The notes below the pieces were generated by a model. That model searched no databases. It saw only the letters and a list, made by a program, of their open reading frames with translations, and was not told the DNA's origin. Below, in pieces: positions 1-8,986 of a stretch of 64,000 nucleotides of DNA. The stretch spans positions 992,001 through 1,056,000 of the forward strand of contig NZ_CAJZAH010000001.1 of assembly GCF_914271545.1 (NCBI RefSeq), given 5' to 3'. The stretch comes from Cupriavidus respiraculi. Lineage in GTDB: Bacteria > Pseudomonadota > Gammaproteobacteria > Burkholderiales > Burkholderiaceae. The stretch's first letter is position 1, and every line of letters starts with the position of its first letter. Both the position numbers and the translations under genes were made by a program.

Positions 1-95
1 AGACGTTGGCGGGCAGGACGCTGCCCGAGGGCGTGCGCGGCTTCCTGGCGTTCCTGAAGGAGCAGCTGGCGGCCGGCGATGAAAAAGCCAGGTGA
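1..95 (+). CDS. C-terminal end of a probable LysR-family regulator (partial)
   Basis: Only the last 30 codons are in the window; the start lies off the left edge. The visible tail (LPEGVRGFLAFLKEQL followed by a short polar end and TGA) resembles the amphipathic final helix of LysR effector domains, which often end in a VRxFLxFL pattern. It is convergent with the catabolic block that follows, so it could regulate that block or an unrelated gene to the left. The family call rests on a short C-terminal pattern and is tentative. Confidence 0.45.
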   Translation, partial: TLAGRTLPEGVRGFLAFLKEQLAAGDEKAR

Positions 96-140
96 GGGCT
101 TGAGCGCCGTTCTGCGCTGCGGTTGTGACCCCGCCGCTCG

Positions 141-884
141 CTAGCGCGCTCCGGCAGCCCGCCTGGCCGCCGCCTGCCGCTCCACATACGCGGCTACCCG
201 CTCGCGCAGTCCGGGCACCGCCGCGGAGCGCACCAGCGCGGCCAGGTCTGCCGCGTCATTCAGGTCGGCATTGCCATCGGTGGCGCGCACAAGCGCGGCG
301 GCCGGCTGGGCAGGACCCGGCGGCGGACAGGTGTGCGGGGCCGCTTCCACGCGCGCCGTGGCAAGTCCGGCCGCAAGCGCCTCCTGGTCGTCGATCAGCC
401 GGCCGTCCTTGATCCACGCGCGCGCGCGCCGCGCGCCGACATGCGCGGCCAGCCGGCGGCTGCCGAGCACCAGGCCGAATCCGCGCCATCCGGGGAACGC
501 GAAACTGGCACCGGCCACGGCGATGCGTTCCGCACACGCCGCGAACAGGTCGGCGCCAGCGCCCATGACGCGGCCCTGCGCGACGGCGACGGTGTGGAAC
601 GGTGCCCGGTTCACGCGCTGCAGCAGGAGCTCGATGCGGGTGAAGCGGGCCAGCAGACTGTCATCGGTCTCGTCAGCCAGTCCGGACAGGTCGAAGCCGG
701 TACAAAAATGGCGCCCCGCTCCCTCGATGACCAGGCATGCCGGCGGGCGCGACCCACAGGCATCGAGCGCCGCGTTCAGGGCGTCCACCAGTTCGCGCGA
801 CAGGGCATTGCCTTGCTGCGGGCGGTTCAGGACCACCCGGCAGACTTCGCCCTCGCGGCGGAGCAGCAATGGGGCGTCGCTCAT
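141..884 (-). CDS. Enoyl-CoA hydratase/isomerase family protein
   Basis: A 247-residue crotonase-fold protein that should act on a CoA thioester in the cytoplasm. The N-terminus (VCRVVLNRPQQGNALS) is the standard crotonase opening, followed by the HFCTGFDLSGL segment and the GRVMGAGADL segment that form the CoA oxyanion pocket. The ATG was chosen because it overlaps the stop of the upstream thiol dioxygenase gene by four bases (ATGA), which implies translational coupling. A longer reading frame upstream in the same phase lies inside that gene and is ignored. The residue where hydratases carry a catalytic Glu is not obvious here, so hydratase, isomerase or hydrolase activity is open. Last gene of the minus-strand block; substrate unknown. 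Confidence 0.85.
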   Translation of the reverse strand: MSDAPLLLRREGEVCRVVLNRPQQGNALSRELVDALNAALDACGSRPPACLVIEGAGRHFCTGFDLSGLADETDDSLLARFTRIELLLQRVNRAPFHTVAVAQGRVMGAGADLFAACAERIAVAGASFAFPGWRGFGLVLGSRRLAAHVGARRARAWIKDGRLIDDQEALAAGLATARVEAAPHTCPPPGPAQPAAALVRATDGNADLNDAADLAALVRSAAVPGLRERVAAYVERQAAARRAAGAR

Positions 885-1468
885 GCCGGCGCCTTGCCGG
901 CGTTGGCGTAGCCGGAGACGAATGTCTTCATCGCGCCGGTGGCGGGGTCGAAGACGTGCCGCGACTGCTTGCCGATGTCGGTGCCGTACACATGGATGCT
1001 GATCGACACGCGGTCGTCGTAGGCGTTGCGCACCACATGGATATCGCCGAGCGCCGGCGAGACGAACGCCACGTCGCCCGGCTCCAGCCGCTCCGGCTCG
1101 CCCACCGCCACCATGCCCGCCGGGCCCCGCGCATACGCCTGCCCCGTCTCGGCGCCGCGCAGCATGCCGATGGCCCCCCACGTGCAGTGGTCATGGATCG
1201 GCGTCTTCTGTCCCGGCCCCCAGACGAAGCTCACCACGCTGTAGCGGTCCTGCGGATCGGCATGCAGCAGGTATTGCCGGTAGTACTCGTGATGAGGCTC
1301 GGCGAAGCGGGGATCGAGCCAGTCGTCCCGTGCCACCAGCTGGCCCAGCGCCTGCCCGACGCGCTCGAGCAAGGCCGCTTCCGTCTGGCCGCCGTCCGCG
1401 ACGATGGCATCCATGCTCGCGACGAAGCGGGCCAGCGGCTGGCCGTCTGCGTAAGGTGAGCTATCCAT
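881..1468 (-). CDS. Cysteine dioxygenase-type thiol dioxygenase, possibly a 3-mercaptopropionate dioxygenase
   Basis: A 195-residue single-domain cupin. The metal-binding histidines are visible as IHDH (His92, His94) and GDIH (His144). The Ser-x-His-x-Tyr triad of thiol dioxygenases is present (Ser157, His159, Tyr161). Gln65 in the YRQYLLH segment matches the position that distinguishes Gln-type 3-mercaptopropionate dioxygenases from Arg-type cysteine dioxygenases, from memory of the family. The expected reaction is O2-dependent conversion of a thiol to a sulfinate in the cytoplasm. It lies between a family III CoA-transferase gene (6 bp away) and an enoyl-CoA hydratase gene (4-base overlap), which suits breakdown of 3-sulfinopropionate. 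The family is sure; the substrate is inferred. Confidence 0.85.
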   Translation of the reverse strand: MDSSPYADGQPLARFVASMDAIVADGGQTEAALLERVGQALGQLVARDDWLDPRFAEPHHEYYRQYLLHADPQDRYSVVSFVWGPGQKTPIHDHCTWGAIGMLRGAETGQAYARGPAGMVAVGEPERLEPGDVAFVSPALGDIHVVRNAYDDRVSISIHVYGTDIGKQSRHVFDPATGAMKTFVSGYANAGKAPA

Positions 1469-1473
1469 GGCGA

Positions 1474-2646
1474 TTACTCCTTGTCGGTGCGTGCGTTGGC
1501 GATGTCCCGGCGTACGGCTTCGGAATGCTCGCCCAATGCGGGCGGCGCGCTGCGCACCGGCACGCCCCGGCCGTCGATCCGGACCGGCGACGAGAACGTG
1601 CGCGTGCGGGTGCCGCCGGGAAGGTCGATCTCGCGTATCCAGCGCATGTGGCCGACCTGCGGATCGTCCAGTGCCTGCGCGTAGTCATTGATGCGCGAGT
1701 GCGGCACGCCGGCTTCGCGAAAGACATCGATCCAGTGGCCGACGTCCTTCCGGACGAAGACCTCTTCCAGCAGCACCTTCAGTTCCGCCTGGTGGCGCGC
1801 GCGCAGGGTCGGCGACAGAAAGCGCGGGTCCTCCGCGAGCGCTTCCATATGCACCGCGCGCAGGACGGCCCGCCACAGGCCGTCGTTGCCCGCGGCAATG
1901 GCGAAGTAGCCGTCGGCGGCGCAGTAGGCCTGGTATGGCGCATTGCGCGGATGGGCGGACCCCAGCTTGCCGGGGCTGCGGCCCGTGCCGAAGTACTCGC
2001 TGGTCTGCAAGGCGCCGATCGCCAGCGTGCAGCCGAACATCGGCACGTCCAGGTGCGCCCCGCGGCCGCGCGCCTTCGCCTGCAGCAGCGCGCTGACGAT
2101 CGAGAACGCGCCGTACAGTCCGGACGCGAAGTCGGACACCGGCACGCCGCACTTGACCGGGGCGTCGGAATCGCCGGTCACGCTCATCACGCCGGCGGCC
2201 GCCTGGATCGTCAGGTCGAACCCGCCTTCGGCCGCGCGCGGACCGGTCTGGCCATAGGCCGAGATCGAGCAATAGACCAGTTCCGGCCGCAGTGCCGACA
2301 AGGCGTTGTAGCCGAGCCCGAGGCGCTCCATCACGCCCGGTCGGTTGTTCTCCAGCACCACGTCGGCCTGGGCGCACAGCGCGAGCGCGACCTCCAGGTC
2401 CTCGGGGCGCTTCAAGTCGAGCACGACCGAGCGCTTGTTGCGGTTCAGCGAGGCGAAGTTCTCGCTGAACCCCGCGTTGATCGGCGGCCAGGAGCGCAAC
2501 GTATCGCCGCCCGGTGGCTCGATCTTGATGACATCGGCGCCCATGTCGCCCAGCAACATGGCGCAGAAGGGGCCGGCCGCGACGGAGCAGAACTCCAGCA
2601 CACGGACGCCGCGCAACGGCAGGTCTTCGGTCTGAACATCGGTCAT
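1474..2646 (-). CDS. Family III (CaiB/BaiF) CoA-transferase
   Basis: A 390-residue protein of normal length for CaiB/BaiF CoA-transferases, which move CoA from a donor such as succinyl-CoA to a carboxylic acid through an aspartyl-CoA anhydride. The N-terminal LRGVRVLEFC and MGADVIKIEPPGGD segments are the family's CoA-binding start. The segment around residue 144 (GGFDLTIQA) carries the expected catalytic Asp. The ATG is at the ORF start, and the stop is 6 bp from the thiol dioxygenase start, so the two are almost certainly co-transcribed. Family III members include the 3-sulfinopropionate CoA-transferase of Variovorax, so that substrate is a reasonable but unproven guess. Confidence 0.9.
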   Translation of the reverse strand: MTDVQTEDLPLRGVRVLEFCSVAAGPFCAMLLGDMGADVIKIEPPGGDTLRSWPPINAGFSENFASLNRNKRSVVLDLKRPEDLEVALALCAQADVVLENNRPGVMERLGLGYNALSALRPELVYCSISAYGQTGPRAAEGGFDLTIQAAAGVMSVTGDSDAPVKCGVPVSDFASGLYGAFSIVSALLQAKARGRGAHLDVPMFGCTLAIGALQTSEYFGTGRSPGKLGSAHPRNAPYQAYCAADGYFAIAAGNDGLWRAVLRAVHMEALAEDPRFLSPTLRARHQAELKVLLEEVFVRKDVGHWIDVFREAGVPHSRINDYAQALDDPQVGHMRWIREIDLPGGTRTRTFSSPVRIDGRGVPVRSAPPALGEHSEAVRRDIANARTDKE

Positions 2647-2832
2647 GGCGTGATCGGGTTCCTTTTCGCGGATGGCAGGACGCTGGCGCCAGTCTAGAGT
2701 CGTTCCCTATTCCGGTCGAGACCTCCGCGAACCGATGCGGGTTTTCCAAGGCAAGCGATGCCGGCATACAGTCCGATCTCGCGGCCTGGACATCCCGCCG
2801 GTGCCACCGGGCCGACGGTTGTAACCGCGCTG

Positions 2833-2862
2833 AAAAAAAACCGCACCGGCGAACCAGTGCGG
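2833..2862 (-). terminator. Rho-independent terminator downstream of the Bug receptor gene
   Basis: Read on the minus strand, the stem CCGCAC/GTGCGG (2857-2862 with 2841-2846, 10-nt loop) is followed directly by eight T residues (2840-2833). It lies about 30 bp past the stop of the solute receptor gene, and should separate that transcript from the CoA-transferase gene downstream. Confidence 0.75.
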
Positions 2863-2892
2863 CGGCGATGGCGTCAATTGCGCGAGCCGGCT

Positions 2893-3864
2893 CTACTCCT
2901 GCTGGATGCCCGCCTCCTTCACCACCTTGCCCCACTTGGCCAGGTCGGACTTGATCAGTGCCGCATAGTCCTGCGGCGTGCCGCCCTGCACCTCGATGCC
3001 CGCCGCCTCCAGCTTGGCGCGCACCTCGGGCAGCTTCAGCACCGCATTGATCTCCGAATTCAGCCGGGCGACGATGTCCTTGGGGGTGCCCGCGGGCGCG
3101 AGAAAACCGCCATTGGTGTTCGCGTCATAGCCCTTCAGGCCCTGTTCCTCCGCTGTCGGCACATTGGGCAGGGCCCTGGACCGACTGCGCGTGGACACCG
3201 CGAGCGCGCGGACGTTGCCCGCCTTGACCTGTTCCTGGATCGCGCTGACGGTGTCGATGTAGAGCACCGTACGGCCGGCCACCAGATCCGGATGGGCCGC
3301 CGACGAGCCCTTGTACGGCACCAGCAGCGTCGGCGCGCCACTGACCATGCGGAACATCTCGGCGGCCATCTCCTGCGCGCTGCCCCGGCCCGACGTGGCG
3401 ACCTTGGCCTCGCCCGGATTGGCCTTCATCCAGCTGACCAGTTCCGGGAGCGTCTTGGCGGGCAGCTTGGGATAGGCGGCGAACACCAGCGGAATCTCGT
3501 GCGTGTAGACGATGGGCTCGAAGCTCTTCTCAGGATCCCAGCCCAGGTTCTTGAAAAGAAACTTGTTGATGTTGTGGCTGCCGCCCACGATGCCGATGGT
3601 GTAACCGTCCGGCCTGGCGTTGGCCAGCACCGCGGTCCCCAGATTGTTCGACGCACCGGGACGGTTTTCGACGATGAAGGGCTGGCTCAGCTTGACCGCC
3701 AGCTTCTCGCCCACGACGCGGGCGATCAGGTCGATGCCGCCGCCGGCGGGAGCCGGGACGATGATGGTGACCGGGCGGGTCGGGTAGTTCTGTGCCGACG
3801 CCAGGCCGGGCGCCGCGATGGCCGCGGCGAGGGCAAGGGTCTTCATCAGCGTGGTGAGGTGCAT
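2893..3864 (-). CDS. Bug-family tripartite tricarboxylate transporter substrate-binding protein
   Basis: A 323-residue periplasmic solute receptor. It has a cleavable signal peptide (MHLTTLMKTLALAAA, cleavage after ASA) and the Bug features YPTRPVTIIVPAPAGGGIDL near the N-terminus and VPYKGSSAAHPDLVAG in mid-protein. The ATG at 3864 has a GGAGA Shine-Dalgarno; a TTG nine codons upstream is less likely. The family binds carboxylates such as citrate or aromatic acids. No TctA/TctB membrane gene is nearby, as is common for orphan Bug genes in Burkholderiales. Its place among CoA-dependent degradation genes suggests it captures the substrate of that pathway. Confidence 0.92.
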   Translation of the reverse strand: MHLTTLMKTLALAAAIAAPGLASAQNYPTRPVTIIVPAPAGGGIDLIARVVGEKLAVKLSQPFIVENRPGASNNLGTAVLANARPDGYTIGIVGGSHNINKFLFKNLGWDPEKSFEPIVYTHEIPLVFAAYPKLPAKTLPELVSWMKANPGEAKVATSGRGSAQEMAAEMFRMVSGAPTLLVPYKGSSAAHPDLVAGRTVLYIDTVSAIQEQVKAGNVRALAVSTRSRSRALPNVPTAEEQGLKGYDANTNGGFLAPAGTPKDIVARLNSEINAVLKLPEVRAKLEAAGIEVQGGTPQDYAALIKSDLAKWGKVVKEAGIQQE

Positions 3865-3948
3865 CGTTGTCTCCGTTCGTGTTCTGGTCAACTGGTGTCG
3901 ACTCTGGTGAAGCCCCCGCGCGCTGCCGCGGGGTGTAGTGCGGTCGCG

Positions 3949-4707
3949 TCAGCCGCGTCCGACGAAGGGCATCGCGCTGGCCATGACCGTCATGGTCAGC
4001 ACGTTGGCCTCCAGCGGCAGCGAGGCCATGTGGCGAACGGCGTTCGCCACATGGGTCGCATCCATCATCGGCTCCGGCGCGATAGTGCCGTTGGCCTGCA
4101 GCACGCCGCGCGTCATGCGCTCCGACAGCTCGGTCAGCGCGTTGCCGATGTCGATCTGGCTCGCTGCGATGTTGAAGGCGCGGCCATCCAGCGCCAGCGC
4201 CTTGGTCAGGCCCGTCACCGCATGCTTGCTGGCGGTGTACGGCGCCGTGAACGGGCGCGGCGTATGGGCCGAGATCGAGCCGTTGTTAATGATGCGCCCG
4301 CCCTGCGGCGACTGGCGGCGCATCAGCCCGAAGGCTGCGCGCGCGCAAAGATAGACGCCGGTGACGTTGGTATTGACCACGTTGAACCACGTCTCGAGCG
4401 GCAGCTCGTCCATCGGCACGGCCGGTGCGTTGACGCCCGCGTTGTTGAACAGCAGGTCGAGCCGACCGAACTCGCGTTCGACGGTGTCGAACAGCGACTG
4501 CACGCTGGCCGGATCGGTCACGTCGGCCGGCAGCGCCACCGCGCTCTGGCCGCGCCCGACCGCTTCGGCGGCCAGTGCCTGCAACGGCTCGGCCCGGCGC
4601 CCGGCCAGCACGACGGTCCAGCCATCGTCGAGCAGCGCGATGGCGGTCATCCGGCCGACGCCGCTGCCGGCGCCGGTGACGAGGGCGATCTTTCTGGAAG
4701 CGTTCAA
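3949..4707 (-). CDS. Short-chain dehydrogenase/reductase (SDR)
   Basis: A classical SDR of 252 residues. The Rossmann motif VTGAGSGVG is at the N-terminus, NNAG follows, and the catalytic Ser-Tyr-Lys set is visible as NNGSISAH and YTASKHA. The predicted reaction is NAD(P)-dependent alcohol/ketone interconversion; the substrate cannot be read. The TTG at 4707 is preferred because AGGAG stands seven bases upstream; a GTG at 4713 in the same frame lies too close to that site. It lies between the 2-hydroxyacid dehydrogenase and Bug receptor genes on the same strand and probably belongs to the same catabolic unit. Confidence 0.88.
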   Translation of the reverse strand: MNASRKIALVTGAGSGVGRMTAIALLDDGWTVVLAGRRAEPLQALAAEAVGRGQSAVALPADVTDPASVQSLFDTVEREFGRLDLLFNNAGVNAPAVPMDELPLETWFNVVNTNVTGVYLCARAAFGLMRRQSPQGGRIINNGSISAHTPRPFTAPYTASKHAVTGLTKALALDGRAFNIAASQIDIGNALTELSERMTRGVLQANGTIAPEPMMDATHVANAVRHMASLPLEANVLTMTVMASAMPFVGRG

Positions 4708-4811
4708 GGACACTCTCCTGGGTTGTCACGGGTTGAAAGGCCGGTACCGGTCGATGCGCCCCGCAGCGCCAATATGGTTTCGCTGGATCGCGCAGCCGGG
4801 TGGTCGGGGGA

Positions 4812-5765
4812 TCAGGTGGTCAGGCTCATGGGCGGGCGGCCGCCGGCCAGCGCCACCGCCACGCTCTCCACCACCATTTCCGCCATCGTGGTCCGGGTCT
4901 CCCAGGTCGCGCTGGCGCGGTGCGCCTGCAGCGTGGTGCGGTCAGACTCGCGCAAAGCAATCGGCACGCGCGGTTCGTCCACGAACACGTCTAGGCCCGC
5001 GCCAGCGATACGGCCGGCAGCCACCGCCTCGGCAAGATCTTTCTCATTGACGAGCCGGCCGCGCGCCACGTTGACGAGATAGCCGCGCGGCCCCAGTGCA
5101 TCGAGCACCGCCGCATCGACGATGCCTTCGGCCTTGTCGGCCGCCGCGCAGAGCACCAGCGCGTCGCTGTCGCACGCCAGTTCGCGCAGGTCCGCGACGA
5201 ACCGGTGCGGCACGTCGTCCATCCGCCGCAGGTCCGTGTAGCCGATGGGACAGCCGAACGCCGCCACGCGCGTGGCCACCGCGCGGCCGACGCGGCCCAT
5301 GCCGACGATGCCGACCCGCATGCCGCTGAAGCGGCGCGCCAGCGGAATGGCGCTCGGTTGCGGGTGCAGTTCCCACTGGCCTGCGCGCACAAAGCGGTCG
5401 CCGGCGCAGATGTTGCGGCAGGCCGCGATCAGCAGGCCGATGGCGAGGTCGGCCACGTCTTCGGTCAGCGCACCCAGCGTGGCGGTGACAGCAAGGCCGC
5501 GCCCGCGGCAGTAGGCCAGATCCACCGCATCGGTGCCCACGCCATTGATGGCCACCACCTTCAGCGCGGGTAGCTGCTCCAGCATGTCGCGCGAGATCCC
5601 GGTGTGCCCGCCGGTGATGACCGCCTCGATGGAAATGCCGTAGTCGCGCAGCCAGGCCGCCTTGTCGGCGATCTCGAAGTACTTGTGCACCTCGTAGCGC
5701 TCGGCGAGCCGATCGTTGATCGCGGGAATCAGGATGGGGCTCAGTTGCAGGATGCGCGGCTTCAT
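4812..5765 (-). CDS. D-isomer-specific 2-hydroxyacid dehydrogenase
   Basis: A 317-residue NAD-dependent dehydrogenase that should interconvert a 2-hydroxyacid and a 2-ketoacid. The nucleotide-binding motif VGIVGMGRVG is in mid-protein. The active-site Arg lies in NVARGRLV, the Glu in the DVFVDEP segment and the His in LQAHRAS. The His normally followed by SA/GG motifs is here followed by Arg-Ala-Ser, a small departure. It is the first gene of the minus-strand block and diverges from the HTH-citrate synthase gene across a 115-bp spacer with inverted repeats, so that regulator-like protein may control it. The ATG has only a weak ribosome-binding site. Confidence 0.88.
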   Translation of the reverse strand: MKPRILQLSPILIPAINDRLAERYEVHKYFEIADKAAWLRDYGISIEAVITGGHTGISRDMLEQLPALKVVAINGVGTDAVDLAYCRGRGLAVTATLGALTEDVADLAIGLLIAACRNICAGDRFVRAGQWELHPQPSAIPLARRFSGMRVGIVGMGRVGRAVATRVAAFGCPIGYTDLRRMDDVPHRFVADLRELACDSDALVLCAAADKAEGIVDAAVLDALGPRGYLVNVARGRLVNEKDLAEAVAAGRIAGAGLDVFVDEPRVPIALRESDRTTLQAHRASATWETRTTMAEMVVESVAVALAGGRPPMSLTT

Positions 5766-5821
5766 TTGCGTGTGGGATCGGCATCGGGCCGTTCGTCAGG
5801 AGTTGGCTGCATGGTATGCAA

Positions 5822-5868
5822 AGCTTGATTCAAATGGCAATATTGATCTATTAAATCAATATCAAGCT
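5822..5868. promoter_or_regulatory. Nested inverted repeats in the divergent promoter of the HTH-citrate synthase gene
   Basis: Two perfect 8-bp inverted repeats are nested in an AT-rich patch. The inner pair is ATATTGAT (5840-5847) with ATCAATAT (5855-5862), 7-bp spacer. The outer pair is AGCTTGAT (5822-5829) with ATCAAGCT (5861-5868). The shared half-site TTGAT/ATCAA occurs four times. The patch contrasts sharply with the GC-rich surroundings and lies between two divergent starts, as expected of an operator region. The binding protein is inferred. Confidence 0.6.
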
Positions 5869-5880
5869 CGGCGGACAGAC

Positions 5881-7032
5881 ATGGGAACCTGGATATCGAT
5901 GGACGAGGCATGCCAGCGCCTGGGCGTGCGCCCGCAGACGGTCTATGCCTATGTGAGCCGCGGCAAGCTGGAGGTCATGGCGGATCCGGCCGACACCCGC
6001 CGCAGCCTCTATCGGGCGGAAGATATCGCCGCCCTCGCCCGCCGCAAGCAGGCCGGTCGCAAGCACGAAACGCTGGCGGCCAATACGCTGTTCGGCGCGG
6101 AGCCGAGCATTCCCACCGCGCTATCCACCTTCGTGCGGCAGCGCCTGTACTACCGGGGCCAGGATGCGGTTACGCTGGCTGCCTCGGCGACGCTGGAAGA
6201 CGCGGCGCAACTGCTCTGGGATGCGCAGCGGGCCGTGGATTTTTCGTCGTCCACGCGCGTGACCAGCCCCGGGCGCGTGGCCGCGTTCACGACGCTGGCC
6301 ACGCTGGCCGCCACGGGCCACTCCACACATGGGCGCATGACCCACGTGCTGCATGGGGAAAGCCAGGGACTTGTCGGCCAACTGGCCAACGCGTTCGGCG
6401 CGCACCCAGGACAGCAGCCGCTGCACCTGCGCTTCGCGCGAGGCTGGAAGCAGCCCGCGCGCGTGGCGGACCTGCTGCGGACCGCCATGGTGCTGCTGGT
6501 GGACCATGAACTGACGAGTTCGGCCTTCGCCGCGCGCATCGCCGCATCGACCGGCGCGTCGCTGCCGGCGTGCCTGCTGTCCGGTCTGACCACGCTGTCC
6601 GGCCCATTGCATGGCGATGCCTCGGGACGGGTGAAGGCGCTGTTCGAGGAAGTGAAGCGGCAGGGCGAGGACCACGTGATCGCCCACCATCTGTCCACGG
6701 GTCTGCCGCTGGCGGGCTTCGGGCATCATCTCTACCCCGATGGCGACCCTCGCGCGGCGGCGTTGCTCGCGCTGTTCGAGCCCCCGGAGGTCATCGCCCG
6801 CTTCATCGCGAAGGCGAGCCGGCTGACCGGCTTGCAGCCCAATATCGACGTGGCACTGGCCGCCATGGTGACGCACTACGGACTGCCGGACGATGCCGCC
6901 TTCGCGATGTTCGCGAGCGCGCGCAGCATCGGACTGCTGGCGCACAGCCTCGAGCAACTGGGTGTGGGCCAGGTAATTCGCCCGCGCGGGCGCTATATCG
7001 GGGCCATGCCCGACAAGGCGGCTACCGCCTGA
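5881..7032 (+). CDS. Citrate synthase family protein with N-terminal helix-turn-helix domain
   Basis: A 383-residue fusion. Residues 1-60 form an excisionase/MerR-like helix-turn-helix (SMDEACQRLGVRPQTVYAYV). The rest is citrate-synthase-like: the histidine segments VDHELTSSAFAAR and SGPLHGD (near 242), the GFGHHLYPDGDPR loop, an NID segment at the position of the catalytic Asp, and FASARSIGLLAH. The catalytic residues seem kept, so it may still condense or cleave a citryl-type thioester. Alternatively it may be a metabolite-sensing regulator built on this fold. The ATG at 5881 begins right at the HTH; upstream in-frame codons run into the operator patch. It overlaps the convergent YetF-like gene by 11 bp at its 3' end. 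Confidence 0.85.
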   Translation: MGTWISMDEACQRLGVRPQTVYAYVSRGKLEVMADPADTRRSLYRAEDIAALARRKQAGRKHETLAANTLFGAEPSIPTALSTFVRQRLYYRGQDAVTLAASATLEDAAQLLWDAQRAVDFSSSTRVTSPGRVAAFTTLATLAATGHSTHGRMTHVLHGESQGLVGQLANAFGAHPGQQPLHLRFARGWKQPARVADLLRTAMVLLVDHELTSSAFAARIAASTGASLPACLLSGLTTLSGPLHGDASGRVKALFEEVKRQGEDHVIAHHLSTGLPLAGFGHHLYPDGDPRAAALLALFEPPEVIARFIAKASRLTGLQPNIDVALAAMVTHYGLPDDAAFAMFASARSIGLLAHSLEQLGVGQVIRPRGRYIGAMPDKAATA

Positions 7033-7504
7033 GGGCGGTGCTGATCGAGCCGTCGCTCTCGAGAATCAGGGTCTCCACATCGGCGACATCGCGCCCGCCG
7101 GCGGCGCGTACCGCGCCGAGCGCGTCCTCCGGCGTAATGCGTTCCCGCTTCATCGCCTCCTCGCAGAACTGGCCGTTGCGCGCCAGCAGCGTCGGCTCGC
7201 TTCGTACCCATTTCGCGATGCGGCGCGATCGCACGGACAGGTAGGCCACGACGAACTGCATCAATATCAGCAGGCCGAGTGCGGTCGCGCCTTCCGCGAG
7301 GGCCACCGACTCCTGGAGCAGGACGGCGGACAGCGTGGAGCCCAGCGCGACCGTCACGACGAGATCGAACGCATTCAGTTTGGCCAGCGTCCGCTTTCCG
7401 GATATGCGCAGGAAGACGATAAGCGTGACATAGGCAAGGATGCCCACGGCCACCGTCCGCACGATACCCTCCCAGTTCTGAAACAGCATCTCTTCCCAGT
7501 CCAT
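7022..7504 (-). CDS. DUF421/YetF-family membrane protein
   Basis: A 160-residue protein with about three N-terminal membrane segments (residues 15-85) followed by a soluble tail, matching the YetF/DUF421 layout. Recognisable pieces are [26 protein letters not shown] in the membrane part (only its start, [12 protein letters not shown], is diagnostic) and [11 protein letters not shown] with [16 protein letters not shown] in the tail. The function of the family is not settled. The start at 7504 matches the family's N-terminus; the longer frame upstream is not coding-like. Divergent from the antiporter gene at 7743. Confidence 0.85.
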   Translation of the reverse strand: MDWEEMLFQNWEGIVRTVAVGILAYVTLIVFLRISGKRTLAKLNAFDLVVTVALGSTLSAVLLQESVALAEGATALGLLILMQFVVAYLSVRSRRIAKWVRSEPTLLARNGQFCEEAMKRERITPEDALGAVRAAGGRDVADVETLILESDGSISTALRR

Positions 7505-7742
7505 GAGGCGCCTCCGTCGTTCCACCCGAGTCTGGCCACGGCGCGTCAACGCGTCTGTCGGACGACGACGGGTTCCCTGCGTCAGCCATTGCCAGCATCC
7601 GGGCCAATGGTGGCCATCGGCCGACATGTTGCAGCGCACGCGTACTACCATGCAGCATGGTTGGACAGACCCGTCGCAGAGGTGGCGACCGCCGCGTGCG
7701 ATGCGCCCGACCTGCCGCGACACGCTTCGCGCGAAGCACGCC

Positions 7743-8978
7743 ATGACACTTTTCCAAGCCATCGCCATCCTGCTCACCGCTGCTGCCATTGGCAGCTATC
7801 TGAACCATCGCTATCTCTCGCTGCCCTCGACGATCGGCCAGATGGCGCTTGCCGTCCTGCTGTCGCTGGTCGTGCTGGGGCTGAACCATATCGGCTGGTT
7901 CGATGCCGATGCGCTGGCTGATTTCGTGGCGGGCATCGACTTCTCGGACCTGGTCCTTCACGGCATGCTCTCCGTGCTGCTGTTCGCCGGCGCCATGCAC
8001 ATCTCGCTGGCCGAGTTGCAGTCCGTCAGATACCCGGTGTTCATTCTCGCAACGGCCGGCGTGGTCGCAGCAACATTCATCACCGGCACGCTGACATGGT
8101 TCGCCGCGGACATCGTCGGGATCGACCTTCCCTTTATCTATGCGCTGCTGTTCGGCGCGCTCATCTCGCCGACCGACCCCGTCGCTGCGCTCGGCATCCT
8201 GAAGGAAGTGGGCATATCCCGGGCGCTCTACGTCAAGATCGGCGGCGAGAGCCTGTTCAACGATGGGGTCGGCGTCGTGATATTCCTTGCGGTGCTCGGC
8301 ATCGCGTCCAATCCCGGCCCGATCGAATGGACGCACTTCGCCGAGGTTTTCCTGTGGGAGGCACTGGGCGGACTTTGCCTGGGCATGGCGCTGGGCTGGC
8401 TGACGTTCCGGCTGCTCAAATCGATCGACGAATACAAGACGGAAGTCATGCTGACCCTGGCGCTTGTCGCGGGCGGCTATGCACTCGCGGAATTTCTCCA
8501 TATGTCCGCGCCGATCTGCATGGTGGCGGCCGGGCTGATCGTTGGCAATCAGGGCCGCCGCAGCGGCATGTCGCAGCTCACCCGCGAGAACCTCGATCTG
8601 TTCTGGGAACTGCTCGACGAGATATTCAACGCGATCCTGTTCCTGCTGATCGGCCTGGAGCTCATGGTGATCACGGTCACGATGCCGGCGGTCGCACTTG
8701 GCGGGCTGGCGATACTTGCCGTGTTGCTCGGGCGCTTCATCAGCGTCGGCGTGCCGATCACCGTCCTGCGCCGCTTCCAGGATTCGGAGCTGGGGACGGT
8801 GCGGCTGATGACCTGGGGCGGGCTTCGCGGCGGGATCTCCATCGCGCTCGCGCTCTCGCTGCCCGCGGGGCCGGCCAAGGAAATCATCCTGCCGATCACC
8901 TATATCGTGGTCCTGTTCTCCGTTCTCGTTCAGGGCCTGACCTTCCGCCGCGTCATCCAGCTGGTGACGCGCAACTGA
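7743..8978 (+). CDS. CPA1-family Na+/H+ (cation/proton) antiporter
   Basis: A 411-residue inner-membrane protein with about twelve hydrophobic segments. The CPA1 signatures are present: [12 protein letters not shown] near residue 145, [12 protein letters not shown] near residue 168 (the ion-binding Asp motif), and [11 protein letters not shown] near residue 355. It should exchange Na+ or K+ for protons. It lacks the long C-terminal cytoplasmic tail of some bacterial CPA1 proteins and ends just after the last membrane segment. The next gene (DUF2254) starts 8 bp after the stop, so the two form an operon, possibly dealing with ion or membrane stress. Confidence 0.92.
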   Translation: MTLFQAIAILLTAAAIGSYLNHRYLSLPSTIGQMALAVLLSLVVLGLNHIGWFDADALADFVAGIDFSDLVLHGMLSVLLFAGAMHISLAELQSVRYPVFILATAGVVAATFITGTLTWFAADIVGIDLPFIYALLFGALISPTDPVAALGILKEVGISRALYVKIGGESLFNDGVGVVIFLAVLGIASNPGPIEWTHFAEVFLWEALGGLCLGMALGWLTFRLLKSIDEYKTEVMLTLALVAGGYALAEFLHMSAPICMVAAGLIVGNQGRRSGMSQLTRENLDLFWELLDEIFNAILFLLIGLELMVITVTMPAVALGGLAILAVLLGRFISVGVPITVLRRFQDSELGTVRLMTWGGLRGGISIALALSLPAGPAKEIILPITYIVVLFSVLVQGLTFRRVIQLVTRN

Positions 8979-8986
8979 GACGGCCC

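Noticed and set aside
2758-5082. A 774-codon plus-strand frame over the receptor, SDR and dehydrogenase genes
   Set aside because: It lies antisense to three well-supported genes and has the Arg/Gly/His-rich composition of a GC-driven shadow.
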